Notes under the pieces: generated by a model | Told to the model about the DNA's origin: nothing | What the model saw: the letters and a program-made list of their open reading frames with translations, nothing else | Databases searched by the model: none | Part shown: one piece after another, positions 54,346-63,076 of the stretch | Layout of the letters: each line of letters starts with the position of its first letter | Numbering within the stretch: the first letter of the stretch is position 1 | NCBI GenBank assembly: GCA_013822725.1 | Contig: PNKX01000005.1 | Location: 62,001 to 126,000 of the forward strand | DNA from: Pirellula sp. | GTDB lineage: Bacteria > Planctomycetota > Planctomycetia > Pirellulales > Lacipirellulaceae | Length of the DNA: 64,000 bases | Direction: 5' to 3' | Position numbers and translations under genes: made by a program

Positions 54346-54525
54346 CTCCGAAGCTGATTCAACTGCCCGCATTCTCTAAAAACTTCACAGTTATCGCCTT
54401 AACCACAGAGAACACAGAGAGCACAGAGGAAGGTTTGGGGCATTTGCTCTTTCTTGTCTTCTCTGTGGCCTCTGTGTTCTCTGTGGTAAATGCGATGGAT
54501 GATGGCAATCGAATAAGCTTCTCCG
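54346..54525. mobile_element. 170-bp MITE-like element with terminal inverted repeats and 5-bp target duplication
   Basis: The insert spans 54351-54520. Its ends are AAGCTGATTCAACTGCC and, in reverse complement, AAGCTTATTCGATTGCC (14 of 17 identical). It is flanked by CTCCG at 54346-54350 and 54521-54525. Removing insert and one CTCCG restores CAGCCCCTGGCTCCGCCAGG, the intact left half of the family-3 palindrome seen at 37173. Inside is a period-9 pair of the ACAGAGAAC type (54400-54432 and 54460-54488). It encodes no protein, so it would be mobilised in trans. Confidence 0.8.
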
Positions 54526-54594
54526 CCAGGGGGTCGCTCACCATCCCGTTAGGCATCGACCCGCATGGCATTACCCACAGACCGGCCCGACCGT

Positions 54595-55377
54595 TCAAGA
54601 ATTCCAAGCCGACACAACCATCGGTTCATTCTCTTGCGTCAGCGGGTGGCGCTCGAAGTCGCTGTAGATTTTCCACCGCGCGAAGCCGGCGACGCGCAGC
54701 AGTAGCGACATCTCTTGCTTGTAGATATATCGAGAACGAGTCTCCGAACGAATCACGCGCTCGATGCTGCCGTCGGCGGCCAGCAGTTCGACCTCGTTCA
54801 CCGAGTGCTGCGTCTGCTCAACGCGGTCGAAGCTGCGCGTGTCGTACATCCGCATCGGCAGGCCAGTCTCGGGATGGGGCAACTCGCCCTCCAGCACGCG
54901 CGAGTGTTGCGGCGCGCCGACGATCTCCAGCGACGGAAAAAACGTATCGAACGTCAACTCGCCGCCCGGCAACAGGTGTTCCCGACAGCGCTGCAGGCAG
55001 CGAATTTGCACCGCTTGCGTCATGTTGTGAATGAACGCATTGAACGGAATCATGATCAACGCATAAGAGCGCGGCAGCGAAAAGTCGCTCATGTCCGCCT
55101 GATGCAGCCGCGGCGACAGTCCCAACGCGGCCGCCTTGGCGCGCAGCGTCTTGAGCATCCCCTCGAACAAGTCCACCCCCTCGATGTCGACGCCCGCCTG
55201 CATACTGGGCAACAGAATCCGTCCCGTGCCGCAGGCGATGTCCAGCACGGGCCCCTTCGCCGCGCGCGCGAGCGCGACGTAATAATCGAGCCCGTACGGA
55301 AAATCTTTGAGAATGAGGTCGTACACGTCGCCGTCGTCAAACGTCGACGGCAGATTACCGGCAGAGTGTTCGTCCAT
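54595..55377 (-). CDS. Class I SAM-dependent methyltransferase
   Basis: 260 residues with the SAM-binding motif I VLDIACGTGRILLP, acidic motif GVDLFEGML and a motif RSYALIMIPFNAFIHN. Typical small-molecule methyltransferase; substrate unknown. It lies next to the MITE-like element but is intact. Confidence 0.88.
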   Translation of the reverse strand: MDEHSAGNLPSTFDDGDVYDLILKDFPYGLDYYVALARAAKGPVLDIACGTGRILLPSMQAGVDIEGVDLFEGMLKTLRAKAAALGLSPRLHQADMSDFSLPRSYALIMIPFNAFIHNMTQAVQIRCLQRCREHLLPGGELTFDTFFPSLEIVGAPQHSRVLEGELPHPETGLPMRMYDTRSFDRVEQTQHSVNEVELLAADGSIERVIRSETRSRYIYKQEMSLLLRVAGFARWKIYSDFERHPLTQENEPMVVSAWNS

Positions 55378-55567
55378 GAGGGATTCGGATCAAGGGTTGT
55401 TGCTGAGTGGTCGCCGTCGCTCGGCGCGGGCGACGGCAATCGTTGGCCGTTCGTTACGGCGCAGACAATCGATCGCTCTCGCTGGTTCGCCCAAAAATGG
55501 CGATTTTAACGGCCAGCGTTGCTCGTGGCGACGCTGAACGCCGCGCCTTCGCAATGAGGAGCGGGCA

Positions 55568-55771
55568 CTAGGCGGCCTGTTCAGGGCTTTTCTTGACGGC
55601 AATCCACTTCAGGCCAATGCTCGCGAGGACCAGCGAGATGAAGGAGACGCCGACGAGCTCGCCGACCAACTCCCAACCGCCAGGATGATTCACGAAAGCG
55701 ATCGATTTGGCCCCGTTGACGAGCAGAGTCGCCGCCACAGCAATGAAAATCAACCCAAAAATGGTGCGCAT
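55568..55771 (-). CDS. Small two-helix membrane protein
   Basis: 67 residues with two hydrophobic segments (IFGLIFIAVAATLLV and LVGVSFISLVLASIGLKWI). GGGAGA precedes the ATG at 55771 on the minus strand. No family recognised. Confidence 0.55.
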   Translation of the reverse strand: MRTIFGLIFIAVAATLLVNGAKSIAFVNHPGGWELVGELVGVSFISLVLASIGLKWIAVKKSPEQAA

Positions 55772-56163
55772 GGTTGCAATCTCCCGGGTGAGGTGACTCT
55801 TAAACTATATCTCACAACCATGGGAGTCTATTGTCGTCTTTACGGCTTGGCGGGATTATCCCGTACCCAGCCCTTCATTTTTCGCCGGGTGCCGGGTGCC
55901 ACTGGCATCCTGCCAGTGAGAAGTGCCGGAAAAGCCCGCCTGCCATTAGGCTCGCAAGCAGCCTGGAGAGAGGAGCAACGCGTCAACTGCGGTTCCCGGA
56001 GGCCGCGTACCCGCTGCTCACTGGCGACCCGCCAGCGGCGCTAGTGAGCCCCACCCTAGCCAGAACGGCGCCAGAATTGCAAACTGAACGCTCGCACGCG
56101 GCACAACCTCGCCCCAGCCGACGTCGATGGCCCGGGCCGCTCACCAGCAAAGGAAATATTGCG
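55772..56163. other. Intergenic region with GCCACTGGCATCCTGCCAGT element
   Basis: 392 bases without a gene. A 23-base hairpin repeat at 55896-55918, identical over its core to 43579-43601, is followed by a diverged inverted partner (TCACTGGCGACCCGCCAGC, about 56017-56036). Confidence 0.65.
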
Positions 56164-56652
56164 ATGGCAACGCACCCCAAAAACCGGATCTGCCTCTGGT
56201 ACAACGGCGACGCGGAAGAGGCGGCCATGTTTTACGCCCACACCTTTCCCAACACATCCGTCGACGCCGTCCACCGCGCCCCGAGCGACTATCCAGCCGG
56301 CAAGCAGGGGGACGTACTGACGGTCGAGTTCACGGTGATGGGCATCCCTTGCCTCGGCCTCAACGGCGGCCCCGCGTTCCAGCACGACGAGGCTTTCTCG
56401 TTCCAGGTGGCCACCGCCGACCAGGCCGAGACCGATCGCTACTGGAACGCCATCGTCGGCAACGGCGGCGCGGCAAGCGCCTGCGGCTGGTGCAAAGATA
56501 AGTGGGGCCTCTCGTGGCAGATCACGCCCACCATCCTCTCCGACGCGATCACGCATCCCGATCCCGCCGTCGCCAAACGCGCCTTCGACGCGATGATGCA
56601 GATGACGAAAATCGACGTCGCCGCCATCGAAGCCGCCTTACGCGGCGGTTAA
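56164..56652 (+). CDS. PhnB-like VOC-superfamily protein (3-demethylubiquinone methyltransferase-type fold)
   Basis: 162 residues from the ATG at 56164. The start NRICLWYNGDAEEAAMFYAH, the middle FTVMGIPCLGLNGGPAFQHD and WCKDKWGLSWQITP fit the family of small PhnB-like proteins whose Pfam name refers to ubiquinone methylation; the enzymatic role is not established. It has no operon partner. Confidence 0.88.
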   Translation: MATHPKNRICLWYNGDAEEAAMFYAHTFPNTSVDAVHRAPSDYPAGKQGDVLTVEFTVMGIPCLGLNGGPAFQHDEAFSFQVATADQAETDRYWNAIVGNGGAASACGWCKDKWGLSWQITPTILSDAITHPDPAVAKRAFDAMMQMTKIDVAAIEAALRGG

Positions 56653-56686
56653 TGCTCACCCAGTCAAACCGATCAGGCGGCTGCCT

Positions 56687-57343
56687 CTAGCGACGGCGAC
56701 GTGACAAGGCGAGTGCTCCCCCTAGGAGCGACGCAACAACTAACGACGTCGGCTCGGGCAAGACGGCGAACGAGACGTTGTTGCTCAAATCAGCGTAATA
56801 GATGATGGCGCCATTGGTGTCGACATATTGCAACTGACCCCAACCCGAGACATTGCTGGGGTTTGGCCGAAGGCGGGTGCCTGGTCCGGGTAGATCCATA
56901 GAAGTGAGGGAATCTTGATCGGTAATTGCTTGGAAATTGAGCCCTCCGAAATGCACAGATACGCCTTCGTGGATGCCTACAGAGCCATTCATCACCGTAA
57001 TGTCCAGTCGGGCGAAGTGATAAGGGGAAACATATCCTCCCGAGAATTTCAACGATCCGCTCTTTACTGCTTGGCTGTAAATGGCAACGGGACGCCGGTA
57101 ATAGCTGGGGCGAGCATTTTCATCGATGACGAATGTTGCGACCCACGTTTCTCCTGGCTCGATGAAGGGATGGGTATCCTCTAGTGGGCGAGCGAGGGGG
57201 TTTGTGTGACTAGGTACCTGACCGGAAAAAGTGTAGACGAGTGCTCCTTGTGAAATGCCTCACTGGACGCAGCCGGCAAGTAACAATACATATGTGCGAA
57301 GCTGATTGAAAAAGTTGAGATGAAATGCGGTGGGATTATTCAT
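56687..57343 (-). pseudogene. PEP-CTERM protein gene interrupted by one in-frame TGA
   Basis: From an ATG at 57343 the frame reads MNNPTAFHLNFFNQLRTYVL then LLAGCVQ, a TGA at 57262-57260, and continues without another stop or shift for 190 codons to 56687. After the TGA it runs GISQGALVYTFSGQVPSHTN and ends VLPEPTSLVVASLLGGALAL-SRRRR, a complete PEP-CTERM tail. The stop falls inside the signal peptide; TGG (Trp) to TGA is a one-base change. Either a recent nonsense mutation, a sequencing error, or readthrough. Confidence 0.8.
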
Positions 57344-57794
57344 TAGCAGACTCAAAATAGAATTAGAAAAGCTGGCTCACGACTAATGAAGCCTATTCGA
57401 TCATATACGAGCTCCACAATCTCTGAAACGATTCTGCGAATAGGACCCAGTGCAACTGAAATATCAGATCCCCTCAGTAGTCCTTCAACAATCCCTCAGT
57501 AATCCCGTAACAGAGAAACGCACGCACGCCGACCCTATCCCAGCGATCGGAAGTTGACGGTATGAACCCCCGCCAACACCACGCGTAGAAACCCCTGCTA
57601 TTCCAAGGCACACGGGACCGCGGAAGTGTCAAGCATGAGCAGTAGATGGCACTATCCAACTCTGCGCCTTCTTGTGACCGTGGGAGGGGGTAACATCCCA
57701 TTCCCCAACGCGCAGAGATTGCCCCACATGCGACGGCACAGGAATCCCAGTCAAAGGACCAGGGGACCAGTGGAATAACGCGGGAGACGCAAGA
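57344..57794. other. AT-richer intergenic region
   Basis: 450 bases, no convincing gene; short reading frames here lack codon structure. Lower GC than the window average, together with the two small genes that follow. Confidence 0.5.
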
Positions 57795-58019
57795 TTACGA
57801 GGTCTCAGGGGTCTTCCTAGAACGCTTCGCCTTAAGTATCCAGACGATTCCAAAAAAGACTGTGACGGCGTACGTGATGATCGCTCGCACGAAATTGTCG
57901 AAAACCTGTTCGCCTTCCGACGTGGTAAAGCCCAGGTCATCCGGATAAGCCCATAGACTGGCAACCACCGCCACATAGGGCATGACGTAGACGAGCACGA
58001 ATCCGACGTTGAATCGCAT
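57795..58019 (-). CDS. Small two-helix membrane protein
   Basis: 74 residues from an ATG at 58019: MRFNVGFVLVYVMPYVAVVA, an acidic loop, then a second helix ITYAVTVFFGIVWILKAKRS. Positive C-terminus. Unknown function; sits in the AT-richer patch. Confidence 0.55.
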   Translation of the reverse strand: MRFNVGFVLVYVMPYVAVVASLWAYPDDLGFTTSEGEQVFDNFVRAIITYAVTVFFGIVWILKAKRSRKTPETS

Positions 58020-58246
58020 GGTCACTCTGTCCACAAAACTCGTAGATCAGTGCAAAAAACAGCGACTAGCAGGAGAACGATAACAAACGGATGGGTGTTA
58101 TCGACCGGGCGCCATGCTCTCGGCCCCAAGCCGTGAGCATGCAGAACTACCGGTTAGGAATCACCTTTCAAGCTTTTTATGGCCACAGCACAGCACCACC
58201 GAGTGGTAGCCATTCGTATGGCACTCAAGGTGACCCATTCGAAAAG

Positions 58247-58696
58247 TTACTTTGCTTGGCCTGCGATATTGCACCACGGATACCTGTCATGCTTAACCTT
58301 GAATTCATGCAGCAGATACTCCTCGGCGCAAGAGATCGCATAGGGAGCGTCTTCGCGCATGACCCCGGGCGTGAGCCATATCATAGTCGCGTCAAAATTG
58401 ATCGACTCCCGATATTTTTTGAAAGAATGGTCCGGCCCTGATCGAGGTTTTCCATTGCTCAGTCTCGCGTCCTGAATCGACCAAAGGTGCTTCTGGCAAC
58501 GACTGAAAATTGTCTCTCGAATCGCTTTGCCAATGCAGATCGTCTTTGCTGTGAGCGGGTCGAACACCTTCAATCGCGGTTTTCCTTCGGTCAGTACATA
58601 GACGCCTCGCGCAAGTAGCGATTGTTTGTGCCTAATGATGTTTGAAAGTCGGACCGGCAATCCAAAAGCGATGAAAAAATCAATTTGGATATGCAT
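58247..58696 (-). CDS. Hypothetical protein (149 aa)
   Basis: The ATG at 58696 is preceded by a strong AAGGAG four bases before it, which is unusual in this window and supports real translation. The product has mixed charged/hydrophobic content and a Cys/Trp-rich end (YPWCNIAGQ). No domain recognised. It lies in AT-richer sequence, possibly acquired. Confidence 0.6.
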   Translation of the reverse strand: MHIQIDFFIAFGLPVRLSNIIRHKQSLLARGVYVLTEGKPRLKVFDPLTAKTICIGKAIRETIFSRCQKHLWSIQDARLSNGKPRSGPDHSFKKYRESINFDATMIWLTPGVMREDAPYAISCAEEYLLHEFKVKHDRYPWCNIAGQAK

Positions 58697-58914
58697 GAGG
58701 CTCCTTAGAAACTCGAACGGACATTCGTTGCCGCCAAGAACCGTGACCAGCAGTATAGATTGCCGGAAGAATCATAAATCTCCGATCTAGATAATGGCCG
58801 CGTTTTTCGCTATAGTGATCACATGTGCACATTCTGCGCGATCGCCGCACCCAGCCACCATCCACGGGGAGAACCTCGCTGCCCAGGCTGCGCCGCCGAT
58901 CGCAGCGGCCTTCT

Positions 58915-59001
58915 CCAGCCCCCGGCTCCGCCGGGGGGTAGCACCACGCACGACGACGCTTACCGGCATGCAAACCGACCCCCGGGCGGAGCCCGGGGCT
59001 A
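58915..59001. repeat. AGCCCCCGGC palindromic repeat (family 3), copy 4
   Basis: CCAGCCCCCGGCTCCGCCGG at the left and GGGCGGAGCCCGGGGCTACC at the right with a TAGCACCACG/TACCGGCATG middle like that at 21861-21947. Confidence 0.85.
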
Positions 59002-59034
59002 CCAATCGCGCGATGACGGCTCCAGCAACGCGTT

Positions 59035-59380
59035 AGCCTCAACAAACCTGTCGCCCCTCCTGTCGCGACCAACCGCCGCCGCGACGTGCTTGGCGACGTT
59101 CCAACCCCATATCTGCCAACAACTTCCGCTTGCTGTCGCCAAAAACGAGTTCCGCGACACATCGCCCCCGGCGACAGAACCAGCCCTCCACCCGCCTCGC
59201 CCGCTGTCGCAAAATGCGACCGCGCCCATGTCTGCCAAAAACTATTGGCGGAGTTGGCAGACTTGGCACACATGGCAGGCAAGCGAGCCTTTCGCTCATG
59301 TTGGCCAACAACTCTTGGCCGACACGACCCACATGGCCCACACGGCCGACACGCCAAAACCAGCCCTTTTTCGCCCCCAG
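59035..59380. repeat. GTTGGC/GGCCGAC repeat-rich intergenic region
   Basis: This stretch of the 891-base gap 58697-59588 is made of short units such as TTGGCAGACTTGGCACACAT (59241 on) and GGCCGACACGACCCACATGG (59316 on), with roughly 9-base periodicity and partial inverse complementarity to each other. It appears to be another, more degraded, period-9 pair. No gene is seen; the 3' part should hold the rpmE promoter. Confidence 0.5.
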
Positions 59381-59588
59381 CACCACCGTTTCCGTCATTC
59401 CGAGGCACTCAGAGGAATCTGGCCGGCCCCTTCGGAGTACCTCAGGGTGACTGGTTCAGACCTGTCGGCTCCCGCCAACCACCGATCACCAGTAACCGAT
59501 CACCGATCACCTTGTCCCCCGCGGCTCTTGTTCCCCGGCCCTCAGACCGATAAAATCCTTGATTCGACCCGTTCTAGGAACCATCGCT

Positions 59589-59864
59589 ATGAAAGCCGAC
59601 ATCCATCCCGCCTACTACGAGACCCAGGTTTCCTGCGGTTGCGGCAACAGCTTCACGACGCGCAGCACCCGCAAGGAGCTGAAGCTCGATATCTGCAGCG
59701 CCTGCCACCCCTTCTACACCGGCAAACTGAAGTTCGTCGACGCGGCTGGCCGCATCGAGAAGTTCAAGACCAAGTTCGCCACCTCCGGCTACGCCAGCCT
59801 CGGCAAGAAAGCCGCCGAAAAGCAAGCTGCTACCGAAAAGCTGGCTGCTGCGGCCGAGAAGTAG
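59589..59864 (+). CDS. rpmE: 50S ribosomal protein bL31
   Basis: 91 residues from an ATG at 59589. The start [20 protein letters not shown] and [11 protein letters not shown] with four cysteines (16, 18, 37, 40) show the zinc-binding (C+) form of bL31. The C-terminal Lys/Ala-rich extension is a bit longer than usual. It is followed by prfA, a common order in bacteria. Confidence 0.96.
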   Translation: MKADIHPAYYETQVSCGCGNSFTTRSTRKELKLDICSACHPFYTGKLKFVDAAGRIEKFKTKFATSGYASLGKKAAEKQAATEKLAAAAEK

Positions 59865-60034
59865 CGACAGGAACTCCAGCGCTCTGCCGCCGGCGTTACG
59901 CCGCGGCCGCGCGCCTTCTGGTCCCCTCCCCCTTGAGGGGAGGGCTAGGGAGGGGGATTCGCAGCGCCCATCCGCGCTCCACCCCTTTTTCCAGTTCCTG
60001 TAGTCTGCAGTCTCAAGCCTCCGGTCTTCTTCCC

Positions 60035-61108
60035 ATGCGCGACCTCCTCGAAAAAACTCTCCACCGTTTCGAGGAACTCGAGGCCCAACTCGTCGATCCG
60101 GTGCTGTTGGCCGATTCGACGAAGCTCACCGCGGCGATCCGCGAGCATGGGTCGCTCAACCGGCTCGCGACGAAGTACCGGCGCTTCAAGGAATTGAACG
60201 CCGAGATCACCGACGCTCGCGAGATGGTCGACGGCGACGACTCCGACATGCGGGAGTTGGCCGAGGCCGAACTGCCGACGCTGGTCGAAGCCCGCGAGGA
60301 GCTCTGGAACGAACTGCTCACCCTCACGCTCGGCGGCGCCGATGCGAACCGCACCCGCTGCGTGATGGAAATCCGCGGCGGCACCGGCGGCGACGAAGCG
60401 GCTCTCTTCGCCCGCGATCTGTACGAAATGTACAAGCGCCACGCTGAAGTGAAGCGTTGGAAGATCGAGATCCTCGACCACAGCGCCACCGAGCTCGGCG
60501 GCTTCAAGGAAATCTCCCTCTCGATCGAAGGGGAGGGGGTCTACCGCGAACTGCAGTACGAGTCGGGCGGTCACCGCGTGCAGCGCGTCCCCGCGACTGA
60601 AACGCAGGGCCGCATCCACACCTCCGCAGCGACCGTCGCCGTGATGCCCGAGCCGGAAGACGTCGAAGTGAACATCAAGCCGGAGGATTACCGGCTCGAC
60701 AAGTTCTGCGCGAGCGGCCCGGGCGGTCAGCACGTCAACAAGACCGAATCGGCGGTCCGGCTCACCCACTACGAGACCGGCATCGTCGTCCAGTGCCAGG
60801 ACGAAAAGAGCCAGCACAAGAACATCGCCAAGGCCCTCCGCGTGCTGAAGGCTCGCGTCTACGAGGTGAAGCGCGAAGCGGAAGAGAAGAAGCGTTCCGA
60901 GGAGCGGAAGACGCTCGTCGGCTCCGGCGATCGCAGTCAACGGATCCGGACGTACAATTTCCCTGACAACCGAGTGACCGACCACCGCATCGGGCTCACC
61001 CTCTACAAACTCGACCAGATCATCGCCGGCAACCTGCAACCGGTGACCGACGCCCTCGTCGACTACGACCGCCAACAACTCCGCGACGCGTTTGCCGTGA
61101 CGGAATAA
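60035..61108 (+). CDS. prfA: Peptide chain release factor 1
   Basis: 357 residues from an ATG at 60035; the long upstream open frame is non-coding repeat sequence. GGQ catalytic motif in [12 protein letters not shown] (230-232) and the codon-recognition PAT (186-188) in RVPATETQG, which reads UAA/UAG. It releases peptides at stop codons on the ribosome. The next gene, prmC, methylates the GGQ glutamine. Confidence 0.97.
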   Translation: MRDLLEKTLHRFEELEAQLVDPVLLADSTKLTAAIREHGSLNRLATKYRRFKELNAEITDAREMVDGDDSDMRELAEAELPTLVEAREELWNELLTLTLGGADANRTRCVMEIRGGTGGDEAALFARDLYEMYKRHAEVKRWKIEILDHSATELGGFKEISLSIEGEGVYRELQYESGGHRVQRVPATETQGRIHTSAATVAVMPEPEDVEVNIKPEDYRLDKFCASGPGGQHVNKTESAVRLTHYETGIVVQCQDEKSQHKNIAKALRVLKARVYEVKREAEEKKRSEERKTLVGSGDRSQRIRTYNFPDNRVTDHRIGLTLYKLDQIIAGNLQPVTDALVDYDRQQLRDAFAVTE

Positions 61109-61113
61109 GATTT

Positions 61114-61323
61114 AACCGCCCAGGACGCCAAGATCGCCAAGTTCGGACGATAGTAAATAGATTGCACCACGACGACACAACGATCACGACGAAGAAGAAT
61201 AGTTGTAAATCAGTTCATTGTCTTCTTTAGTTGTCGTCTTCATCAAGTTTTTCGTCGTGTTCGCCGTGCCGTCGTGGTTAATTGCCTCGCATTTCCTTGG
61301 CGCTCTTGGCGTCCTTGGCGGTT
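61114..61323. repeat. Double-nested period-9 inverted repeat between prfA and prmC
   Basis: Outer arms: AACCGCCCAGGACGCCAAG (61114 on) with CTTGGCGTCCTTGGCGGTTA (ending 61323). Inner arms: CACCACGACGACACAACGAT (61165 on) with CGTCGTGTTCGCCGTGCCGT (about 61252-61278). It separates two genes that usually lie in one operon. Confidence 0.85.
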
Positions 61324-61334
61324 AAACAATCATC

Positions 61335-62294
61335 ATGTCAGACGCACCGTGGACTATCGGCCGGCTCCTTAACTGGACGACCGACTTCTTGAAAGAGAAG
61401 GGCGCCGAGTCGCCGCGTCTCGACGCCGAGGTGCTGCTGGCCCACGTTCGCGGCTGCAAGCGGATTGAGCTCTACACGTCGTTCGAGCAACCCGCGAGCG
61501 AAGAACTGCGAGCGAAGTTTCGCGAGCTGATCAAGCAGCGGGCCGCCGGCAAACCGGTGGCGTACCTCGTGGGACACCGCGAGTTCTTCTCGTTGCCGTT
61601 CGCCGTCACCCCCGACGTATTGATCCCCCGCCCCGAAACCGAACTTCTAGTCGTCCGAGCGCTAGACATTGCCAAACCGCAGCCGCGGGTCAACGACCCT
61701 CCGGAGCAAGGTTCGTCAGACGCCGTCCCCGAAGTCGCCGTTCCCAAACCAACGCCGGCCCCGCTGAAGCCAATCACCATCGCCGACGTAGGCACAGGCA
61801 GCGGCATCGTCGCCGTCACTCTCGCGAAGCACCTGCCAAACGCCAAGGTGACGATGATCGACGTCAGCCCCGCGGCGCTCAAGGTCGCGCAGGCGAACGC
61901 CGAGCGCACGAAAGTCAGCGACCGGATCGAGGCCATCGAAAGCGACTTGTTCACGGCCGTCCCTGCGGACCGGAAGTTCGACCTGATCGTGAGCAATCCG
62001 CCCTACATCATGAGCGACGAGATGAAGCAGCTGGCGGTAGACGTCCGCCGCTACGAACCGACGCTCGCCCTCGACGGCGGTCCCGAGGGGACGACGGTGA
62101 TCGAGCGGCTGATCCCGCAAGCGGCGGAACGTCTTCGCCCGGGAGGATGGCTGTTGATGGAGATCAGCCCCACGATCGTTGGTCGCGTCGAGCAACTATT
62201 GGAGGCCGACGCGCGACTGCAACGTGAGCCGACGCAGAAAGACATCGCGGGACTGGCCCGCGTCGTCCAAGCACGGCGAAAGGAGGGGACATGA
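61335..62294 (+). CDS. prmC: Peptide chain release factor N5-glutamine methyltransferase
   Basis: 319 residues. SAM-binding IADVGTGSGIVAVTLAKH (148-165) and substrate-binding NPPY (221-224) are diagnostic; FSLPFAVTPDVLIPRPETEL is the family N-terminal block. It methylates the GGQ Gln of RF1/RF2. A segment of about 33 residues (114-146), rich in Pro, is inserted just before motif I and includes a 27-base palindromic repeat (61681-61707). It is longer than usual for this reason. Confidence 0.95.
   Translation: MSDAPWTIGRLLNWTTDFLKEKGAESPRLDAEVLLAHVRGCKRIELYTSFEQPASEELRAKFRELIKQRAAGKPVAYLVGHREFFSLPFAVTPDVLIPRPETELLVVRALDIAKPQPRVNDPPEQGSSDAVPEVAVPKPTPAPLKPITIADVGTGSGIVAVTLAKHLPNAKVTMIDVSPAALKVAQANAERTKVSDRIEAIESDLFTAVPADRKFDLIVSNPPYIMSDEMKQLAVDVRRYEPTLALDGGPEGTTVIERLIPQAAERLRPGGWLLMEISPTIVGRVEQLLEADARLQREPTQKDIAGLARVVQARRKEGT
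61681..61707. repeat. 27-bp intergenic-type repeat inside prmC
   Basis: 26 of 27 bases match the repeat at 11089-11115 (AGCCGCGGGTCAACGACCC, one mismatch, CCGGAGC). Here it is read in frame as part of QPRVNDPPE (residues 116-124). Confidence 0.85.
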
Positions 62295-63064
62295 CCCACC
62301 CGCTACGCTGGCTGGCCTTGGTTGCCTTGGAGCAGCCGGAACTACCGACCTTCGAACATCTCGCCGCTTGGCATCAGGAGCGGTTCCCTGACGACCCGCA
62401 ACCGGCGCTCGCTGGGGCGACCGACAAGCTGCTGACGTTCACTGTCGGTGATCTGACGGCGGCCGTGACGCTCATTCCGCGTCCGATCCCCTGGTCGCAA
62501 CTCGAAGGCCCCTGCGCGACGGCGTGGTACTGGCCCGAGGCGACCGTCGAGATGCGCGACCACGCGGCTCACCTGTTGGTGGCAGTCATCGACGAGGGGG
62601 GCAAGTCGATCGAGAAAGCGGCGACCCTCACGCGACTCACCGCGGCGGCCGTCGCGTCGACGCCGAGCGTCGGCGTCTTTTGGGGACCAGGGCGGCTTGT
62701 TCACGCGCCCGGAGCGTTCGCCGAACAGGCGATCCAGATGCGTCCCGACAACTTGCCGCTGTTCCTGTGGATCGACTTCCGCGTCGAGCAAACGGAAGCA
62801 GGCGTCTACCGGCTCTACTCCACCGGCCTCGAAGCGCTCGGCGAGAGCGAGATTGAGGTCGAACGGTTCGACGGCAGCCCGCAGGAGTTGCTCGACTTCG
62901 TCTACAACTTCGCCCACTACCTGATCGATCAAAAAAAGCTGATCCGCGACGGCGACACGATTGGCCTGACCGACGCTGTGCAAGTGACCGCCCACCGCGG
63001 CCCCTCGCTGCTCGGCGGCGACTTAGAGGTCATCCAACTCCGATTCGAAATCAACGGCAGCTGA
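62291..63064 (+). CDS. DUF4261-family protein
   Basis: 257 residues; ATG overlaps the prmC stop (ATGA). The pattern AVTLIPRPIPWSQLEGPCAT and the C-terminal HYLIDQKKLIRDGDTIGLTD fit DUF4261, a family found near stress and toxin-immunity-type loci in other bacteria, with no defined function. Coupled to prmC translation. Confidence 0.75.
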   Translation: MTHPLRWLALVALEQPELPTFEHLAAWHQERFPDDPQPALAGATDKLLTFTVGDLTAAVTLIPRPIPWSQLEGPCATAWYWPEATVEMRDHAAHLLVAVIDEGGKSIEKAATLTRLTAAAVASTPSVGVFWGPGRLVHAPGAFAEQAIQMRPDNLPLFLWIDFRVEQTEAGVYRLYSTGLEALGESEIEVERFDGSPQELLDFVYNFAHYLIDQKKLIRDGDTIGLTDAVQVTAHRGPSLLGGDLEVIQLRFEINGS

Positions 63065-63076
63065 GCGAGCACTGCT

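Noticed and set aside
55831..56163. N-terminal extension of the PhnB-like protein
   Set aside because: It would translate hairpin repeat sequence; the family start is at the ATG at 56164.
57474..57701. 75-codon open frame on the minus strand
   Set aside because: No start signal, no codon bias, composition typical of random sequence in an intergenic region.
58823..60034. N-terminal extension of prfA of about 400 residues
   Set aside because: The open frame passes through palindromic repeats and the rpmE gene in another frame; RF1 begins normally at 60035.
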